Shown here: piece by piece, positions 25,339 through 36,196 of the stretch | Numbering within the stretch: the first letter of the stretch is position 1 | Layout: each line of letters opens with the position of its first letter | From: Cryptosporangium minutisporangium | GTDB taxonomy: Bacteria; Actinomycetota; Actinomycetes; Mycobacteriales; Cryptosporangiaceae | Assembly: GCF_039536245.1 (NCBI RefSeq) | Contig: NZ_BAAAYN010000012.1 | Location: forward strand, 124,001 to 188,000 | Length of the DNA stretch: 64,000 bases | Reading direction: 5' to 3' | Notes under the pieces: model-generated | Database searches by the model: none | What the model was told of the DNA's origin: nothing | Seen by the model: only the letters and a program-made list of their open reading frames with translations | Program-made: the position numbers and the translations under genes

Positions 25339-26040
25339 CTACCCATTGTCGCACGCGAGATCACGCTCCGGCAGGGTCACGGTCAAGCACGCGAGGAGCG
25401 GGACGAGCAGCGCGCTCACCACGGCGCCCAACGCGATGCCGGCGAACCCGTCGGTGGCCCAGTGGTAACCCAGGTAGACCATGCAGACCCAGCAGAGCGC
25501 GGCGCTCACCGCGCCGACGGCCAGCAGGCGGTTGACCCAGCGGGGGTCCTCGGTCAGGGCGGCGACCAGGACGGCCAGTGTCGCGCTGAACACGACGATG
25601 TTCGCGGCGTGGCCGGACGGATAGCTCATCCGCAGGCTCAGCTCGGCGGCGTCCGCGTGCAGGTGTGGGTCGCCGGTCCCGGGCGGCGGGCGGCCGGCCC
25701 AGAGCTTCGCCAGGCCGACGACCAGCGTGTGGACGAGCCAGACTCCCACCACGCCCAGCAGTGGCCGCAGCGACCGTCGGCGAATCCCGAGCACCACCGC
25801 CGTGACCGCGGACGCCGCCGGGAACACCCAGTTCTGCCCCAGCGAGAACCCGGCGCGGGCCGGCCAGTAGAGCGCTGAGCCCTGACGCTCGGCGTCGCCG
25901 TCGGCCATCCACCGGTCGAATCCGATCAGCAGCCCGCTGTCCACGCCGATCGTGATCGCGAGGAACCCGGCTGCGGCGATCGCCGCCGTGACCCACGGCC
26001 GCGCGCGGCGCGGGTCGGCCGCGGCCCAGGTCGGAGGCAT
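25339..26040 (-). CDS. PAP2-family membrane phosphatase
   Basis: A 233-residue integral membrane protein with about six helices. The three phosphatase motifs are present in order: K-L-W-A-G-R-P-P-P, Y-P-S-G-H-A-A-N and L-G-Y-H-W-A-T-D, so the active site is complete. Substrate may be a lipid phosphate or undecaprenyl diphosphate. It is divergent from the small membrane gene at 26157 and lies upstream of the small protein at 25034. Confidence 0.88.
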   Translation of the reverse strand: MPPTWAAADPRRARPWVTAAIAAAGFLAITIGVDSGLLIGFDRWMADGDAERQGSALYWPARAGFSLGQNWVFPAASAVTAVVLGIRRRSLRPLLGVVGVWLVHTLVVGLAKLWAGRPPPGTGDPHLHADAAELSLRMSYPSGHAANIVVFSATLAVLVAALTEDPRWVNRLLAVGAVSAALCWVCMVYLGYHWATDGFAGIALGAVVSALLVPLLACLTVTLPERDLACDNG

Positions 26041-26156
26041 GCCAAGAGGCTACGTTCACCGGAGTTCGGGCCGGGATTGGGCGACCGCGGGGCGTCGCTC
26101 GTTCTTCCTGGTGAGGCTCGTCTTCCTCACGCGGGTACGACGAAAGGACTCCGACG

Positions 26157-26591
26157 ATGGTGATGGCGCTCCTGCTCGACTTCGCCATGATCGCGGGCGG
26201 GCTGCTCTTGGCCGCCGTCCTCCTGCAGCGCCTGCCGAAGGTCGGTCCCGACCTCGGACTGGCGGCCAGGGCAGCGGCGCCCTACGGCTGGATCGTCGGC
26301 CTCGTGGCGCTGGTCACCGCGGGCTACTACCTGCTCGTCCACCTGACCGACGGGCCACGCGTCTTCCACTTCGAGATCGTCGGACTGGGGGTGGGGGTCG
26401 CGCTGCTCTGGGACCGGCTGCGTGGGCGAGCTACCTCCCGCGCCGGGGCGGCACCGAGCCCGGAGCCGCCCGGTGCGACCCGCACCGAGCCGGTCGTGCA
26501 GGCGCCCACCGGTGCCGCGCTGCTGCTGGCGGTGTTCGGCCTGATCGCGATCATCGTCGGCTTCCAGGGCCTGCTGACGCCGGACTACTGA
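26157..26591 (+). CDS. Small four-helix membrane protein
   Basis: A 144-residue protein with hydrophobic segments at about residues 3-20, 45-62, 73-85 and 118-137 and an Ala/Gly/Pro-rich cytoplasmic loop between the third and fourth. I do not recognise the family. AAAGGA precedes the ATG; a GTG immediately after it is also possible. It converges on the NTF2-like gene with 17 bases between stops. Confidence 0.6.
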   Translation: MVMALLLDFAMIAGGLLLAAVLLQRLPKVGPDLGLAARAAAPYGWIVGLVALVTAGYYLLVHLTDGPRVFHFEIVGLGVGVALLWDRLRGRATSRAGAAPSPEPPGATRTEPVVQAPTGAALLLAVFGLIAIIVGFQGLLTPDY

Positions 26592-26608
26592 CGCCGGACT
26601 ACCGACGC

Positions 26609-27007
26609 CTAGCCGAGGAACGCCGCGAGGTCGAGGTACTGACGATCCTCGGTGACCAGCCCGGCGTCGTCGAAGACCAGCACCTTGACGTACTCGTGCC
26701 GCAGCGGGCGACCGGTCGGCGGTAGCTCCGGTCCGTCGAAGAGGCGCAACGGGCCGGTATGCGTCGCGGTGCCGGCCACCTCGGCGATCGCGGTGTCCCC
26801 GGCGACGTGCAGGTGCCGCACGGTCTCCCGGTAGTCCGGGTACGCGGTGAACACCGCCCGGCTCCACGCCAGCGTCTCCGGAACGTCGAGCTGCCAGCCG
26901 GGCAGCGGCCGGAACGTGTACGCGGGCGCGCAGGTGGCGCGCCACGCGTCCCACTGTTGGCCGGTCCAGGCCTCGTTCACGGCGGTGAAGCGGGCGGCGA
27001 TGTCCAC
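26609..27007 (-). CDS. NTF2/SnoaL-like fold protein
   Basis: A 132-residue alpha+beta barrel protein of the SnoaL-like polyketide cyclase/NTF2 superfamily. F-T-A-V-N-E-A-W, D-A-W-R-A-T-C-A-P-A-Y-T-F-R-P and the P-x-Y-R-E-T-V-R-H-L strand fit. I chose the GTG at 27007, where GGAGG lies 5 bases upstream; the longer frame from a TTG at 27052 would start inside the palindromic operator. Probably repressed by the divergent TetR protein. Ligand or reaction unknown. Confidence 0.75.
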   Translation of the reverse strand: MDIAARFTAVNEAWTGQQWDAWRATCAPAYTFRPLPGWQLDVPETLAWSRAVFTAYPDYRETVRHLHVAGDTAIAEVAGTATHTGPLRLFDGPELPPTGRPLRHEYVKVLVFDDAGLVTEDRQYLDLAAFLG

Positions 27008-27032
27008 GGCGTCCTCCGGGGCGTTGGCCGAA

Positions 27033-27056
27033 CTAATCGCACGGTCGTGCAATTAG
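27033..27056. promoter_or_regulatory. 24-bp palindrome, probable TetR operator
   Basis: CTAATCGCACGG and TCGTGCAATTAG are complementary at 10 of 12 positions, centred between the NTF2-like gene and the divergent TetR gene. Size and position are those of an autoregulatory TetR operator. Confidence 0.65.
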
Positions 27057-27073
27057 TGTGCCGCACGGGCGCC

Positions 27074-27079
27074 TACCCT
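27074..27079 (+). promoter_or_regulatory. Candidate -10 box (TACCCT) of the TetR gene
   Basis: TACCCT is followed by exactly 6 bases and the GTG start, and no ribosome site is present, which predicts a leaderless mRNA. Confidence 0.5.
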
Positions 27080-27085
27080 GGCACC

Positions 27086-27721
27086 GTGATTGCGGAACGA
27101 AGGCGACCGAAGTCCGGCGACGGGCGGATCGCTCGCGGGGCGGCCACCCGCCGGGAGATCCTCGACCACGCCGCCCGGGTGGCCTCGGTCGACGGGCTCA
27201 CCGGGCTGTCGCTCGGCCGGCTCGCGACCGACCTCGGATTGAGCAAGAGCGCGGTCTTCGCGCACTTCAGCTCCACCGAGCGGCTGCATCTGGCGGTCGT
27301 CGAGGCGGCCGTCGACCTGTTCCGCGCGCGGGTGGTGGAACCGGCCCTCGCCGTACGGCCAGGGCTGGGTCGGGTCGAGGCGCTGACCGACGGCTGGCTC
27401 GTCTACTCCGAGCGCCGTCTGTTTCCGGGCGGCTGCTTCTTCCTGCACGTGGGTGCGGAGTTCGACGCCCGGCCGGGCCCGGTCCGCGACGCACTCTCCA
27501 CCGCTCGCCGGAACTGGCTGCAGCTCCTGGCCGGGACGATCCGGGACGCCGTCCAACTGGGCGAGTTGCCGCCGGAGACCGATCCGGCGCAGGTCGCGTT
27601 CGAGGTGGACGCCGTCGCGGCGGCGGCCAACTCGGCGGCGCTCCTGCTGGACGACCCGACGGCCCACGAGCGGGCCCGGCGGGCGATCGGTGCCCGGCTC
27701 GGTCGGCCCTCCACCGGGTGA
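27086..27721 (+). CDS. TetR-family repressor
   Basis: A 211-residue regulator. The N-terminal helix-turn-helix reads [23 protein letters not shown], and the C-terminal ligand domain has a G-G-C-F-F-L-H segment seen in TetR_C groups related to YcdC/YjdC. The GTG at 27086 lies directly after a -10-like box with no leader. The palindrome at 27033-27056 and the divergent NTF2-like gene are the likely targets. Inducer unknown. Confidence 0.85.
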   Translation: MIAERRRPKSGDGRIARGAATRREILDHAARVASVDGLTGLSLGRLATDLGLSKSAVFAHFSSTERLHLAVVEAAVDLFRARVVEPALAVRPGLGRVEALTDGWLVYSERRLFPGGCFFLHVGAEFDARPGPVRDALSTARRNWLQLLAGTIRDAVQLGELPPETDPAQVAFEVDAVAAAANSAALLLDDPTAHERARRAIGARLGRPSTG

Positions 27722-27780
27722 TCGAGCGGCGGGTGGGCGACGCGGGGTTTCGTGTCGATCGGGCGTGGCAGGCTACGGAC

Positions 27781-29748
<1,968 letters not shown>

Positions 29749-29858
29749 CCCGCCCGCCGTCGCGCGGGACGGGTCGAACCGGCTCGCTAGGATCGGCGAG
29801 ACCTCCGCGGGGGTCAGCCGAGACGGGAACTGTGCTTCAGCTGGAGTGGGCGGCTTTC

Positions 29859-32204
29859 ATGGGCGTGACGGAGACGGACGGCGACGCGGCACGGTCTCAG
29901 GCGGGAGCGCCGATGGCCGACCACCAGCCGGGCGGCATCGCGGGGTACTACGGTGCGCCCCACGGTGCGGGGCGGGAGGCCGCCCTCACTGCTCTGGGCA
30001 GCGCTCTCGCCCATCGCGGCGGCGCGGAGGAGCGCCACGAGCGTGGGCGGATCGGCCTGGCCGTGCGCGCCGGGGCGCCCGGAGCAAGCTTCACCGGCCG
30101 GGACGGCACCGTCGTCGTGGCCGCCGGGATCGACCCGGCCGCCGTCGCCGATCGGTACGCGGCCGGGGGCGTCGAGCTGCTGGCGACGCTGCCGACGCCG
30201 TGGACCGCGGCGCTGCTCGACCCCGCGCGGGAGGCGCTCGTTCTCGTCGCGGCCGGGGCGCCGCTCTACTACGCCCCCGCGGCGGCGGGCGTGGACGGGT
30301 TGGCGTTCGCCTCCGAACCGGCCGCGCTCGTCGAGGCCGGCCTGGTCTCCTCCGCGCCGGACACCGAGCGGGTGGTGGAGTTCGTCCTCACCGGTGGCGG
30401 CGAGGACGGCGAAGCGACGTTCTTCGCCGGGATCCGCCGGTTGCCCGTCGGGCAGGCGCTGGTCGTCGACTCCAGCGGCGCGGTCGCGCGGTCGATCGAC
30501 GCGGTCACCCCGCCGGTCGACGGCCTGGCCGCGGCCCGGCGCGCGCTCGCAGGCAGCCAGCGGCCCGCGGTCCGGCTCGGCCTCGGCCTGCCCGGTGCCG
30601 CTCTGGCCGCGACCGCCAAGAACACTCCGGACCTCCCGGCGTCGGCGTTCTTCTCGTCGAGCTTCGCGCCGATGGACACCACCGAAGACCTCTACTCCGG
30701 CGCCGTCGGCGCGGCGCTCGGCGTCACCGTCCACTCGGTCCGGGTGAACGCGGACACGCTCGCGGCCGACCTTCCGGAGTTCCTCCGCGTCCAGGGCGAG
30801 CCGGTCGCCGACCTCGGCGAGTACGTGCAGTACGCGGTCGCGAAGACGGCCAAGGAGGGCGGTGCCGACGCGCTGCTCGACCCGGTCGGGGCGATCGCCG
30901 CCTACGGCCTGACGGTGGAGGCCACCGGCAAGAAGGCGCGTCGTGAGGTGGCGCCGACGACGCTGCTGGCCACGGGTTCCGCCTCGACCACCCCGGACGG
31001 AACGCCCAGCCCGGCGGCGTCGGGCGCGGCGCGGCTGGCCGAGGCACGCCGCTCCGCCGACCGCTCGGCGGCCCGGCTGGGGATCCGGATCCACACGCCG
31101 TTCGCCAACCCGGTCGCCGACGCCGGTCAGGGCGGGGCCTCCCTGCGGGCCGCGCTGCCCTCCGGTGCGCCCGGGGACGTCCGGAACTCGGCGCCGGTTC
31201 GCGACTGGCTGCTCCGGCTGAAGAACCGGATCTACGGCACGTTCCTCGCCGAGTCGTTCGTCAACCGGCCGTGGTTCCACCAGCAGAACGTCCTGGTCGC
31301 GTTCGAGGACTTCATCAAGGGACGCAACCACGACGCCGACCTGTTCTGGCGGATCTGGTGCGTCGAGATCTGGGCGCAGGAGTTCCTCGACCCGAAGCCG
31401 GAGGAGAAGGAGCCGGTTCGGATCAAGGGCCCGCTCGAGGCGAACGCGAACAAGCAGCTCGAGATCACCGTGGACGGTGAGCGCTGGCTGCGGTTCCCGA
31501 TCCGCACCGACCTGTTCACCTCCGGGGACGACTACACGCGCCGGATCACCTCGTACGTCGCGGAGTTCGTCAACCACGTCCGGGCCGACGGGACGTACCT
31601 GTCCGCGTTCAACGGCCCGTGGTACCTGCTGGTCAGCGAGAAGATCATCGCGATCTCGCAGGGTCGCTCGTACTTCATCTGGGACATCGAGCCCTCCTGG
31701 TGGGCGCGGACGCTGGCCAAGTTCGTCGTGAAGACGCCGTACGGCATCGGGCTCGGCAGCCCGTGGACGATGGAACTCGCGATCCGGGAGGCCGGGTTGC
31801 CGCGGATCCTCTTCGCGGCCGGCATCAGCGCGGCCGGTAAGGCAGTCGGCAAGCGCGGGCTGTTCTACCAGGTGGCGGGCCACTCGGTCCGGGCGATCGA
31901 CGGCCCTACGGAGTACTCGGTATACCCGGCGAACGTGTCCGCGAAGCTCGCGCCTGCTCACCCCGACCGGGTTTCTGCCAAGCTCAAGGCGACGATCGTC
32001 GCGTCGCTCACCGACGCAGGGCTGCCGCAGCTGGCGCAGACGCTCGCCGGAGTCGTCGTGATCGACGCCAACGACATCGGGCGGAACGTGCTCGGCAGCG
32101 ACGCCGACCGTCCGGAGGAGTTCTTCGAGAACCTGTTCGGAGACAACCCCCTCGGCCAAGGCAGCGAGCAGACGCCGCTCGCGGTCGCGGTGCGCGTCGG
32201 CTAA
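29859..32204 (+). CDS. Degenerate asparagine synthetase fused to an F420-0:glutamate-ligase-like domain
   Basis: This 781-residue protein joins two modules. Residues ~25-480 resemble a class B asparagine synthetase, but where the glutaminase should begin M-C-G-I-A-G it reads P-G-G-I-A-G-Y-Y, so the Cys nucleophile is missing. The ATP loop S-G-G-x-D-S is replaced by G-L-G-L-P-G near residue 243. Residues ~530-781 look like the CofE/F420-0:gamma-glutamyl ligase family: S-E-K-I-I-A-I-S-Q-G-R, G-I-G-L-G-S-P-W-T and D-A-N-D-I-G. The second module may be an active amide ligase with the first as scaffold. ATG 29859 and ATG 29913 are both possible starts; the latter has a better ribosome site. Confidence 0.75.
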   Translation: MGVTETDGDAARSQAGAPMADHQPGGIAGYYGAPHGAGREAALTALGSALAHRGGAEERHERGRIGLAVRAGAPGASFTGRDGTVVVAAGIDPAAVADRYAAGGVELLATLPTPWTAALLDPAREALVLVAAGAPLYYAPAAAGVDGLAFASEPAALVEAGLVSSAPDTERVVEFVLTGGGEDGEATFFAGIRRLPVGQALVVDSSGAVARSIDAVTPPVDGLAAARRALAGSQRPAVRLGLGLPGAALAATAKNTPDLPASAFFSSSFAPMDTTEDLYSGAVGAALGVTVHSVRVNADTLAADLPEFLRVQGEPVADLGEYVQYAVAKTAKEGGADALLDPVGAIAAYGLTVEATGKKARREVAPTTLLATGSASTTPDGTPSPAASGAARLAEARRSADRSAARLGIRIHTPFANPVADAGQGGASLRAALPSGAPGDVRNSAPVRDWLLRLKNRIYGTFLAESFVNRPWFHQQNVLVAFEDFIKGRNHDADLFWRIWCVEIWAQEFLDPKPEEKEPVRIKGPLEANANKQLEITVDGERWLRFPIRTDLFTSGDDYTRRITSYVAEFVNHVRADGTYLSAFNGPWYLLVSEKIIAISQGRSYFIWDIEPSWWARTLAKFVVKTPYGIGLGSPWTMELAIREAGLPRILFAAGISAAGKAVGKRGLFYQVAGHSVRAIDGPTEYSVYPANVSAKLAPAHPDRVSAKLKATIVASLTDAGLPQLAQTLAGVVVIDANDIGRNVLGSDADRPEEFFENLFGDNPLGQGSEQTPLAVAVRVG

Positions 32205-32248
32205 GGCGTCGCCCGCCTCTCCCGCGGCGGCCGAGACCCTCGGCTCGT

Positions 32249-32281
32249 AGAACGGCCCCACCCATCGGGTGGGGCCGTTCT
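32249..32281 (+). terminator. 15-bp hairpin terminator
   Basis: AGAACGGCCCCACCC and GGGTGGGGCCGTTCT pair around ATC, 44 bases after the fusion gene stop. Confidence 0.88.
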
Positions 32282-32307
32282 GCTGCTGGCGCTCGGTGGC
32301 GCAAGGG

Positions 32308-32344
32308 TGTAATCATGGTCTTGTAATCATGTAATCGGTGTAAC
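32308..32344 (+). promoter_or_regulatory. TGTAATC iterons, probable operator
   Basis: TGTAATCATG occurs at 32308-32317 and 32322-32331, TGTAATC again at 32330-32336, and TGTAAC at 32339-32344. The closely spaced repeats sit just before the ribosome site of the next gene, as in operators of ribbon-helix-helix proteins. Confidence 0.55.
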
Positions 32345-32365
32345 GGTGTTGGTAAGGAGGGCGTC

Positions 32366-32992
32366 ATGCGCGGACAGGGACGCGGTTTCGGGCGATCCGG
32401 CGGCTGGCAGCAGGCTGACCTTCCGCCGGCCGAGGACGCTCACGCTTGGTTCGCCGGGCGGCTGCCCAACGGGTGGTTCGTCGGCCCACCAGAGGTGGCG
32501 GTCGACCGCGACGAGATCCTGGTGGTGGGCACGCTGCCGGTCGAGCATGCTGCCGACGCGTCGGACGCCGACCGGGCGGCGCACGAGGCAGGGCTGATCG
32601 CCCGCTTCCGGGAGGAGACGCGCGACGCCCGCATCCGGGTCGCCCGCGAAGGAGAGCACCGCTACGGCCGCAAGGTGTCGTGGGGCGCGGTCGCCGGCAG
32701 CACCCGGGAGCTGTTCACCACGCACTCCGCTCCGGTGATGACCCGCCTGCGGCAGCCCGAGCGGCAGGTGCTCGACACTCTCGTCGACGCCGGAGTGGCC
32801 CGTTCCCGCTCGGACGCGTTGGCGTGGTGCGTCCGCCTGGTCGGGCGCAACGCCGACGAGTGGCTCGACCAGCTGCGCGCGGCGATGAGCGAGGTCGACC
32901 GGGTCCGAGCCGCCGGCCCCGACGCTGCCGGCCCCGACGCTGCAGGTGCGGACGCTGCAGGTGCGGACGGCGGCGCGGAGGCCACGGGCTGA
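32366..32992 (+). CDS. Hypothetical protein with C-terminal RHH-like segment
   Basis: A 208-residue protein. The middle is a conserved-looking alpha/beta region (L-P-N-G-W-F-V-G-P-P-E-V-A-V-D-R-D-E-I). Residues ~130-165 (R-Q-V-L-D-T-L-V-D-A-G-V-A-R-S-R-S-D-A-L) resemble a ribbon-helix-helix dimer. The C terminus is four 15-base repeats giving A-G-P-D-A / A-G-A-D-A units. TAAGGAGG precedes the ATG. The iterons directly upstream suggest that it represses its own gene; this is inference. Confidence 0.65.
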   Translation: MRGQGRGFGRSGGWQQADLPPAEDAHAWFAGRLPNGWFVGPPEVAVDRDEILVVGTLPVEHAADASDADRAAHEAGLIARFREETRDARIRVAREGEHRYGRKVSWGAVAGSTRELFTTHSAPVMTRLRQPERQVLDTLVDAGVARSRSDALAWCVRLVGRNADEWLDQLRAAMSEVDRVRAAGPDAAGPDAAGADAAGADGGAEATG

Positions 32993-33093
32993 GGGCAAAC
33001 TCACGCCGTCTGCGGACCGGTGCTGCGGAGCGGCGCGGCGAAGCGTCCGAAGACTTAGCTTGAAGGCTCGGAAGCGCCCGCCCCGCACCGAAC

Positions 33094-33130
33094 ACAGAAG
33101 GCCGACCCCCGGAAGGGGTCGGCCTTCTGT
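33094..33130. terminator. 16-bp bidirectional terminator
   Basis: ACAGAAGGCCGACCCC and its exact complement flank a 5-base loop between two convergent genes. It should serve both strands. Confidence 0.9.
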
Positions 33131-33146
33131 TCGATCTAGACAGAAG

Positions 33147-33932
33147 TTACGTGAACAACGCGAAGTAGATCGCGATGTGGTGGCAGAGGGCCGCCACCAG
33201 CGTGCAGGCGTGGAAGAACTCGTGATGCCCGAACGTGGTCGGCCACGGGTTGGGCCAGCCGGTCGCGTAGAAGATCGCGCCCACCGAGTAGATCACGCCG
33301 CCCACGGCGAGGAGAACCAGTGCGGTCAGGCTGGCCTGCCCGATCTCGGGCAGGACGAGGACGGCGATCCAGCCGAGCCCGATGTAGAGCGGCGTGCCCA
33401 GCCACTTGGGCGCCGACGGCCAGGCCATCTTCAGGGCAACGCCCATCGCGGCTCCGACCCAGACCACGAGCAGCAGCCAGTCGGCCTTCGGTGGTTCGAG
33501 CAAGAACAAACAGAACGGCGTGTAGGTCCCGGCGATGAACACGAAGATCATCGAGTGGTCGAGGCGCTTCATCGTGGCGTAGCCCCGTGGACCCCAGATC
33601 CGCCGGTGGTACAGCGCGCTGGTGCCGAACAGGCCGCACACGGTCAGGCTGTACACCAGACAGCCGTAGAAGTAGTTCCAGCCGGGACGGCTCGCAGCGA
33701 TGCTGCACAGCACGATTCCGCACACCGCGGCGACGCCGACGGCGTACACGTGCAGCCAGCCGCGCATTCGCGGCCGACCCAGGGGGTCAGGCCCCCGCTT
33801 GAGTGAACTGGAGCGGCTCAGCAGGACCGGAGAGCCGTCCGCAGCCTCCGCTGCGACGTCGTCGATCGTCACGCCGCCGGCCGCCAGGTTGTCGGTCGTC
33901 AGACCCTCGGTCGTCACGTCATCACTTCGCAC
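33147..33932 (-). CDS. Hemolysin III/TrhA-family (PAQR) membrane protein
   Basis: A 261-residue protein with a ~55-residue cytoplasmic N terminus and seven membrane helices. The PAQR metal-site motifs are present: S-A-L-Y-H in the second helix, R-L-D-H-S-M-I-F, and G-H-H-E-F-F-H at the C-terminal end. Members affect membrane lipid homeostasis; a toxin role is not implied. I chose the GTG at 33932 because TAACCT lies 7 bases upstream and no ribosome site exists. Corresponds to Rv1085c (recalled). Confidence 0.87.
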   Translation of the reverse strand: MRSDDVTTEGLTTDNLAAGGVTIDDVAAEAADGSPVLLSRSSSLKRGPDPLGRPRMRGWLHVYAVGVAAVCGIVLCSIAASRPGWNYFYGCLVYSLTVCGLFGTSALYHRRIWGPRGYATMKRLDHSMIFVFIAGTYTPFCLFLLEPPKADWLLLVVWVGAAMGVALKMAWPSAPKWLGTPLYIGLGWIAVLVLPEIGQASLTALVLLAVGGVIYSVGAIFYATGWPNPWPTTFGHHEFFHACTLVAALCHHIAIYFALFT

Positions 33933-33939
33933 GAGTTCG

Positions 33940-33945
33940 AGGTTA
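33940..33945 (-). promoter_or_regulatory. Candidate -10 box (TAACCT), leaderless hemolysin III gene
   Basis: On the minus strand TAACCT is followed by 7 bases and the GTG start, without a ribosome site. Confidence 0.4.
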
Positions 33946-34228
33946 CGCCACCGTAGGTTAGGCCGCTGTGAGCGCGCGCTGTGCATGCGTCAAAGCTGAT
34001 GAAACCTCGCCCGCGGAGGGGTGAACGGACTGCTCACAGGGCTGGTGAGCGAACGCCTGTACTGAATCGATGCCTATGCAAGTTCTCACAATGCGGACGG
34101 CCGACAGTCCGTTCTGTCGGGTCTACGCTGACTGGCACACCCGCCTGAACCCCGCCACCCAAGCGGGTCTTCTGGCGTTCCCCACGGACGGGAAACCGGT
34201 CAGTGTGCGCCCACCCGAGGAGTGATCG

Positions 34229-36067
34229 ATGTCAGCCCCCACCGCGATCCCCGGCTTGGCCGAGGCCCCGACGACCCACGCGGAGCTGCTCGCCTGGGTC
34301 CGGGAGACCGCAGAGCTCACCACCCCCGACCGCGTCGTCTGGGTCGATGGTTCGGAAGAAGAATGGGTTCGGCTCACCGACGAACTGGTCGAAGCCGGCA
34401 CCCTGGTCCGCCTGAATCCGGAGAAAAAACCGAACTCGTTCTGGGCCCGGACTGATCCGTCCGACGTCGCCCGGGTCGAGGAGCGGACGTTCATCTGCTC
34501 GGTGGATCCGGCCGACGCGGGCCCGACCAACAACTGGATGGACCCGGCCGAGATGAAGGCCGTCATGACCGACCTCTACCGGGGTTGCATGCGTGGCCGC
34601 ACGATGTACGTCATCCCGTTCTGCATGGGTCCGCTCACCGCGGCCGAGCCGATGTTCGGCGTCGAGATCACCGACTCCGCCTACGTCGTCACCAGCATGC
34701 GGATCATGACCCGGATGGGTTCGGACGTGCTGGCCAAGATGGGCTCGGACGCCAAGTTCGTGCCGGCGCTGCACTCCATCGGTGCGCCGCTCGAGCCCGG
34801 CCAGCAGGACGTCGCCTGGCCGTGCAATCCGGAGAAGTACATCGTCCAGTTCCCGGAGGAGCGGAAGATCTGGAGCTACGGCTCCGGCTACGGCGGTAAC
34901 TCGCTGCTCGGCAAGAAGTGCTTCTCCCTGCGGATCGCCAGCGTCATGGCGCGCGACGAGGGCTGGCTCGCCGAGCACATGCTGATCCTGAAGCTCACCG
35001 ACCCGCAGGGCGAGGTCAACTACATCGCGGCCGCGTTCCCGTCGGCCTGCGGCAAGACCAACCTCGCGATGCTCGAGCCGACGATCCCGGGCTGGAAGGT
35101 CGAGGTGCTCGGCGACGACATCGCCTGGATGCGCTTCGGCGAGGACGGTCGGCTCTACGCGCTCAACCCCGAGTTCGGGTTCTTCGGCGTCGCGCCCGGC
35201 ACCGGCTGGGACACCAACGCCAACGCCATGCGGACGATCGAGCGCGGCAACTCGCTCTTCACCAACGTCGCCCTGACCGACGACGGGGACATCTGGTGGG
35301 AGGGCATGACCGACGAGCCGCCGGCGCACCTGACCGACTGGAAGGGTCGGGACTGGACTCCGGAGTCGTCCGAGCCGTCGTCGCACCCGAACTCGCGGTT
35401 CTGCACCCCGGCCGGGCAGTGCCCGATCATCGCGCCGGAGTGGGAGGACCCGAACGGCGTGCCGATCTCGGCGATCCTGTTCGGCGGTCGCCGGAAGACG
35501 ACGATCCCGCTGGTCAGCGAGGCGCGCGACTGGAACCACGGCGTGTACCTCGGCGCGACCCTGTCGTCGGAGACCACGGCGGCGGCGGCCGGTGCGGTCG
35601 GCGTCGTGCGGCGTGACCCGATGGCGATGCTGCCGTTCATCGGTTACCACGGCGGCGACTACTTCCGGCACTGGATCGAGATGGGCAAGGGCGGTCCGAC
35701 CGGCGACGCGTCGAAGCTGCCGAAGATCTTCTACGTCAACTGGTTCCGTCGGGACGACGAGGGCAAGTTCCTCTGGCCCGGCTTCGGCGAGAACAGCCGC
35801 GTGCTGAAGTGGGTCGTCGAGCGCATCCAGGGCAAGGCGGACGCCGTCGACACCCCGATCGGTCACGTGCCGGCGCCGGGTGCGCTGGACGTCTCCGGGC
35901 TCGACATGACCTCCGAGCAGGTCGCCGCCGCCCTCGCCGTCGACGCCGACGAGTGGCGCGCGGAGATCCCGCAGGTCACCGAGTGGTTCGAGAAGTTCGG
36001 CGACAAGCTGCCCGGTGTGCTGTGGGCGGAGCTCGACGTCCTGAAGAGCAAGCTGGGCGTGCAGTAA
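34229..36067 (+). CDS. pckG: Phosphoenolpyruvate carboxykinase (GTP)
   Basis: PckG converts oxaloacetate and GTP to PEP, CO2 and GDP, the entry to gluconeogenesis from acids, including products of the pca pathway. The 612-residue length and the nucleotide loop [13 protein letters not shown] (~269-281) mark the GTP class. E-R-T-F-I-C-S and the C-terminal N-W-F-R-R-D motif are intact. GAGGAG precedes the ATG. It lies between the hemolysin III and prenyl transferase genes, which are neighbours in mycobacteria, so it looks inserted. Confidence 0.95.
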   Translation: MSAPTAIPGLAEAPTTHAELLAWVRETAELTTPDRVVWVDGSEEEWVRLTDELVEAGTLVRLNPEKKPNSFWARTDPSDVARVEERTFICSVDPADAGPTNNWMDPAEMKAVMTDLYRGCMRGRTMYVIPFCMGPLTAAEPMFGVEITDSAYVVTSMRIMTRMGSDVLAKMGSDAKFVPALHSIGAPLEPGQQDVAWPCNPEKYIVQFPEERKIWSYGSGYGGNSLLGKKCFSLRIASVMARDEGWLAEHMLILKLTDPQGEVNYIAAAFPSACGKTNLAMLEPTIPGWKVEVLGDDIAWMRFGEDGRLYALNPEFGFFGVAPGTGWDTNANAMRTIERGNSLFTNVALTDDGDIWWEGMTDEPPAHLTDWKGRDWTPESSEPSSHPNSRFCTPAGQCPIIAPEWEDPNGVPISAILFGGRRKTTIPLVSEARDWNHGVYLGATLSSETTAAAAGAVGVVRRDPMAMLPFIGYHGGDYFRHWIEMGKGGPTGDASKLPKIFYVNWFRRDDEGKFLWPGFGENSRVLKWVVERIQGKADAVDTPIGHVPAPGALDVSGLDMTSEQVAAALAVDADEWRAEIPQVTEWFEKFGDKLPGVLWAELDVLKSKLGVQ

Positions 36068-36083
36068 GAACTAGCTCGAGCAA

Positions 36084-36116
36084 CCGGCCCGGTCAGTGTT
36101 TCCCGCTGACCGGGCC
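36084..36116 (+). terminator. 12-bp hairpin terminator after pckG
   Basis: CGGCCCGGTCAG and CTGACCGGGCCG pair around a 9-base loop, 16 bases after the pckG stop. Confidence 0.82.
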
Positions 36117-36184
36117 GAGCGCCGTCGACGATCGGTAGCGCATCGGTAACCGACATGTCGTTCCGAGTGCCCGGTTCGGGGGCG

Positions 36185-36190
36185 TACCCT
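36185..36190 (+). promoter_or_regulatory. Candidate -10 box (TACCCT) of the prenyl transferase gene
   Basis: TACCCT, 6 bases, then GTG: the same arrangement as at the TetR gene at 27086. Confidence 0.5.
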
Positions 36191-36196
36191 GCCGAG

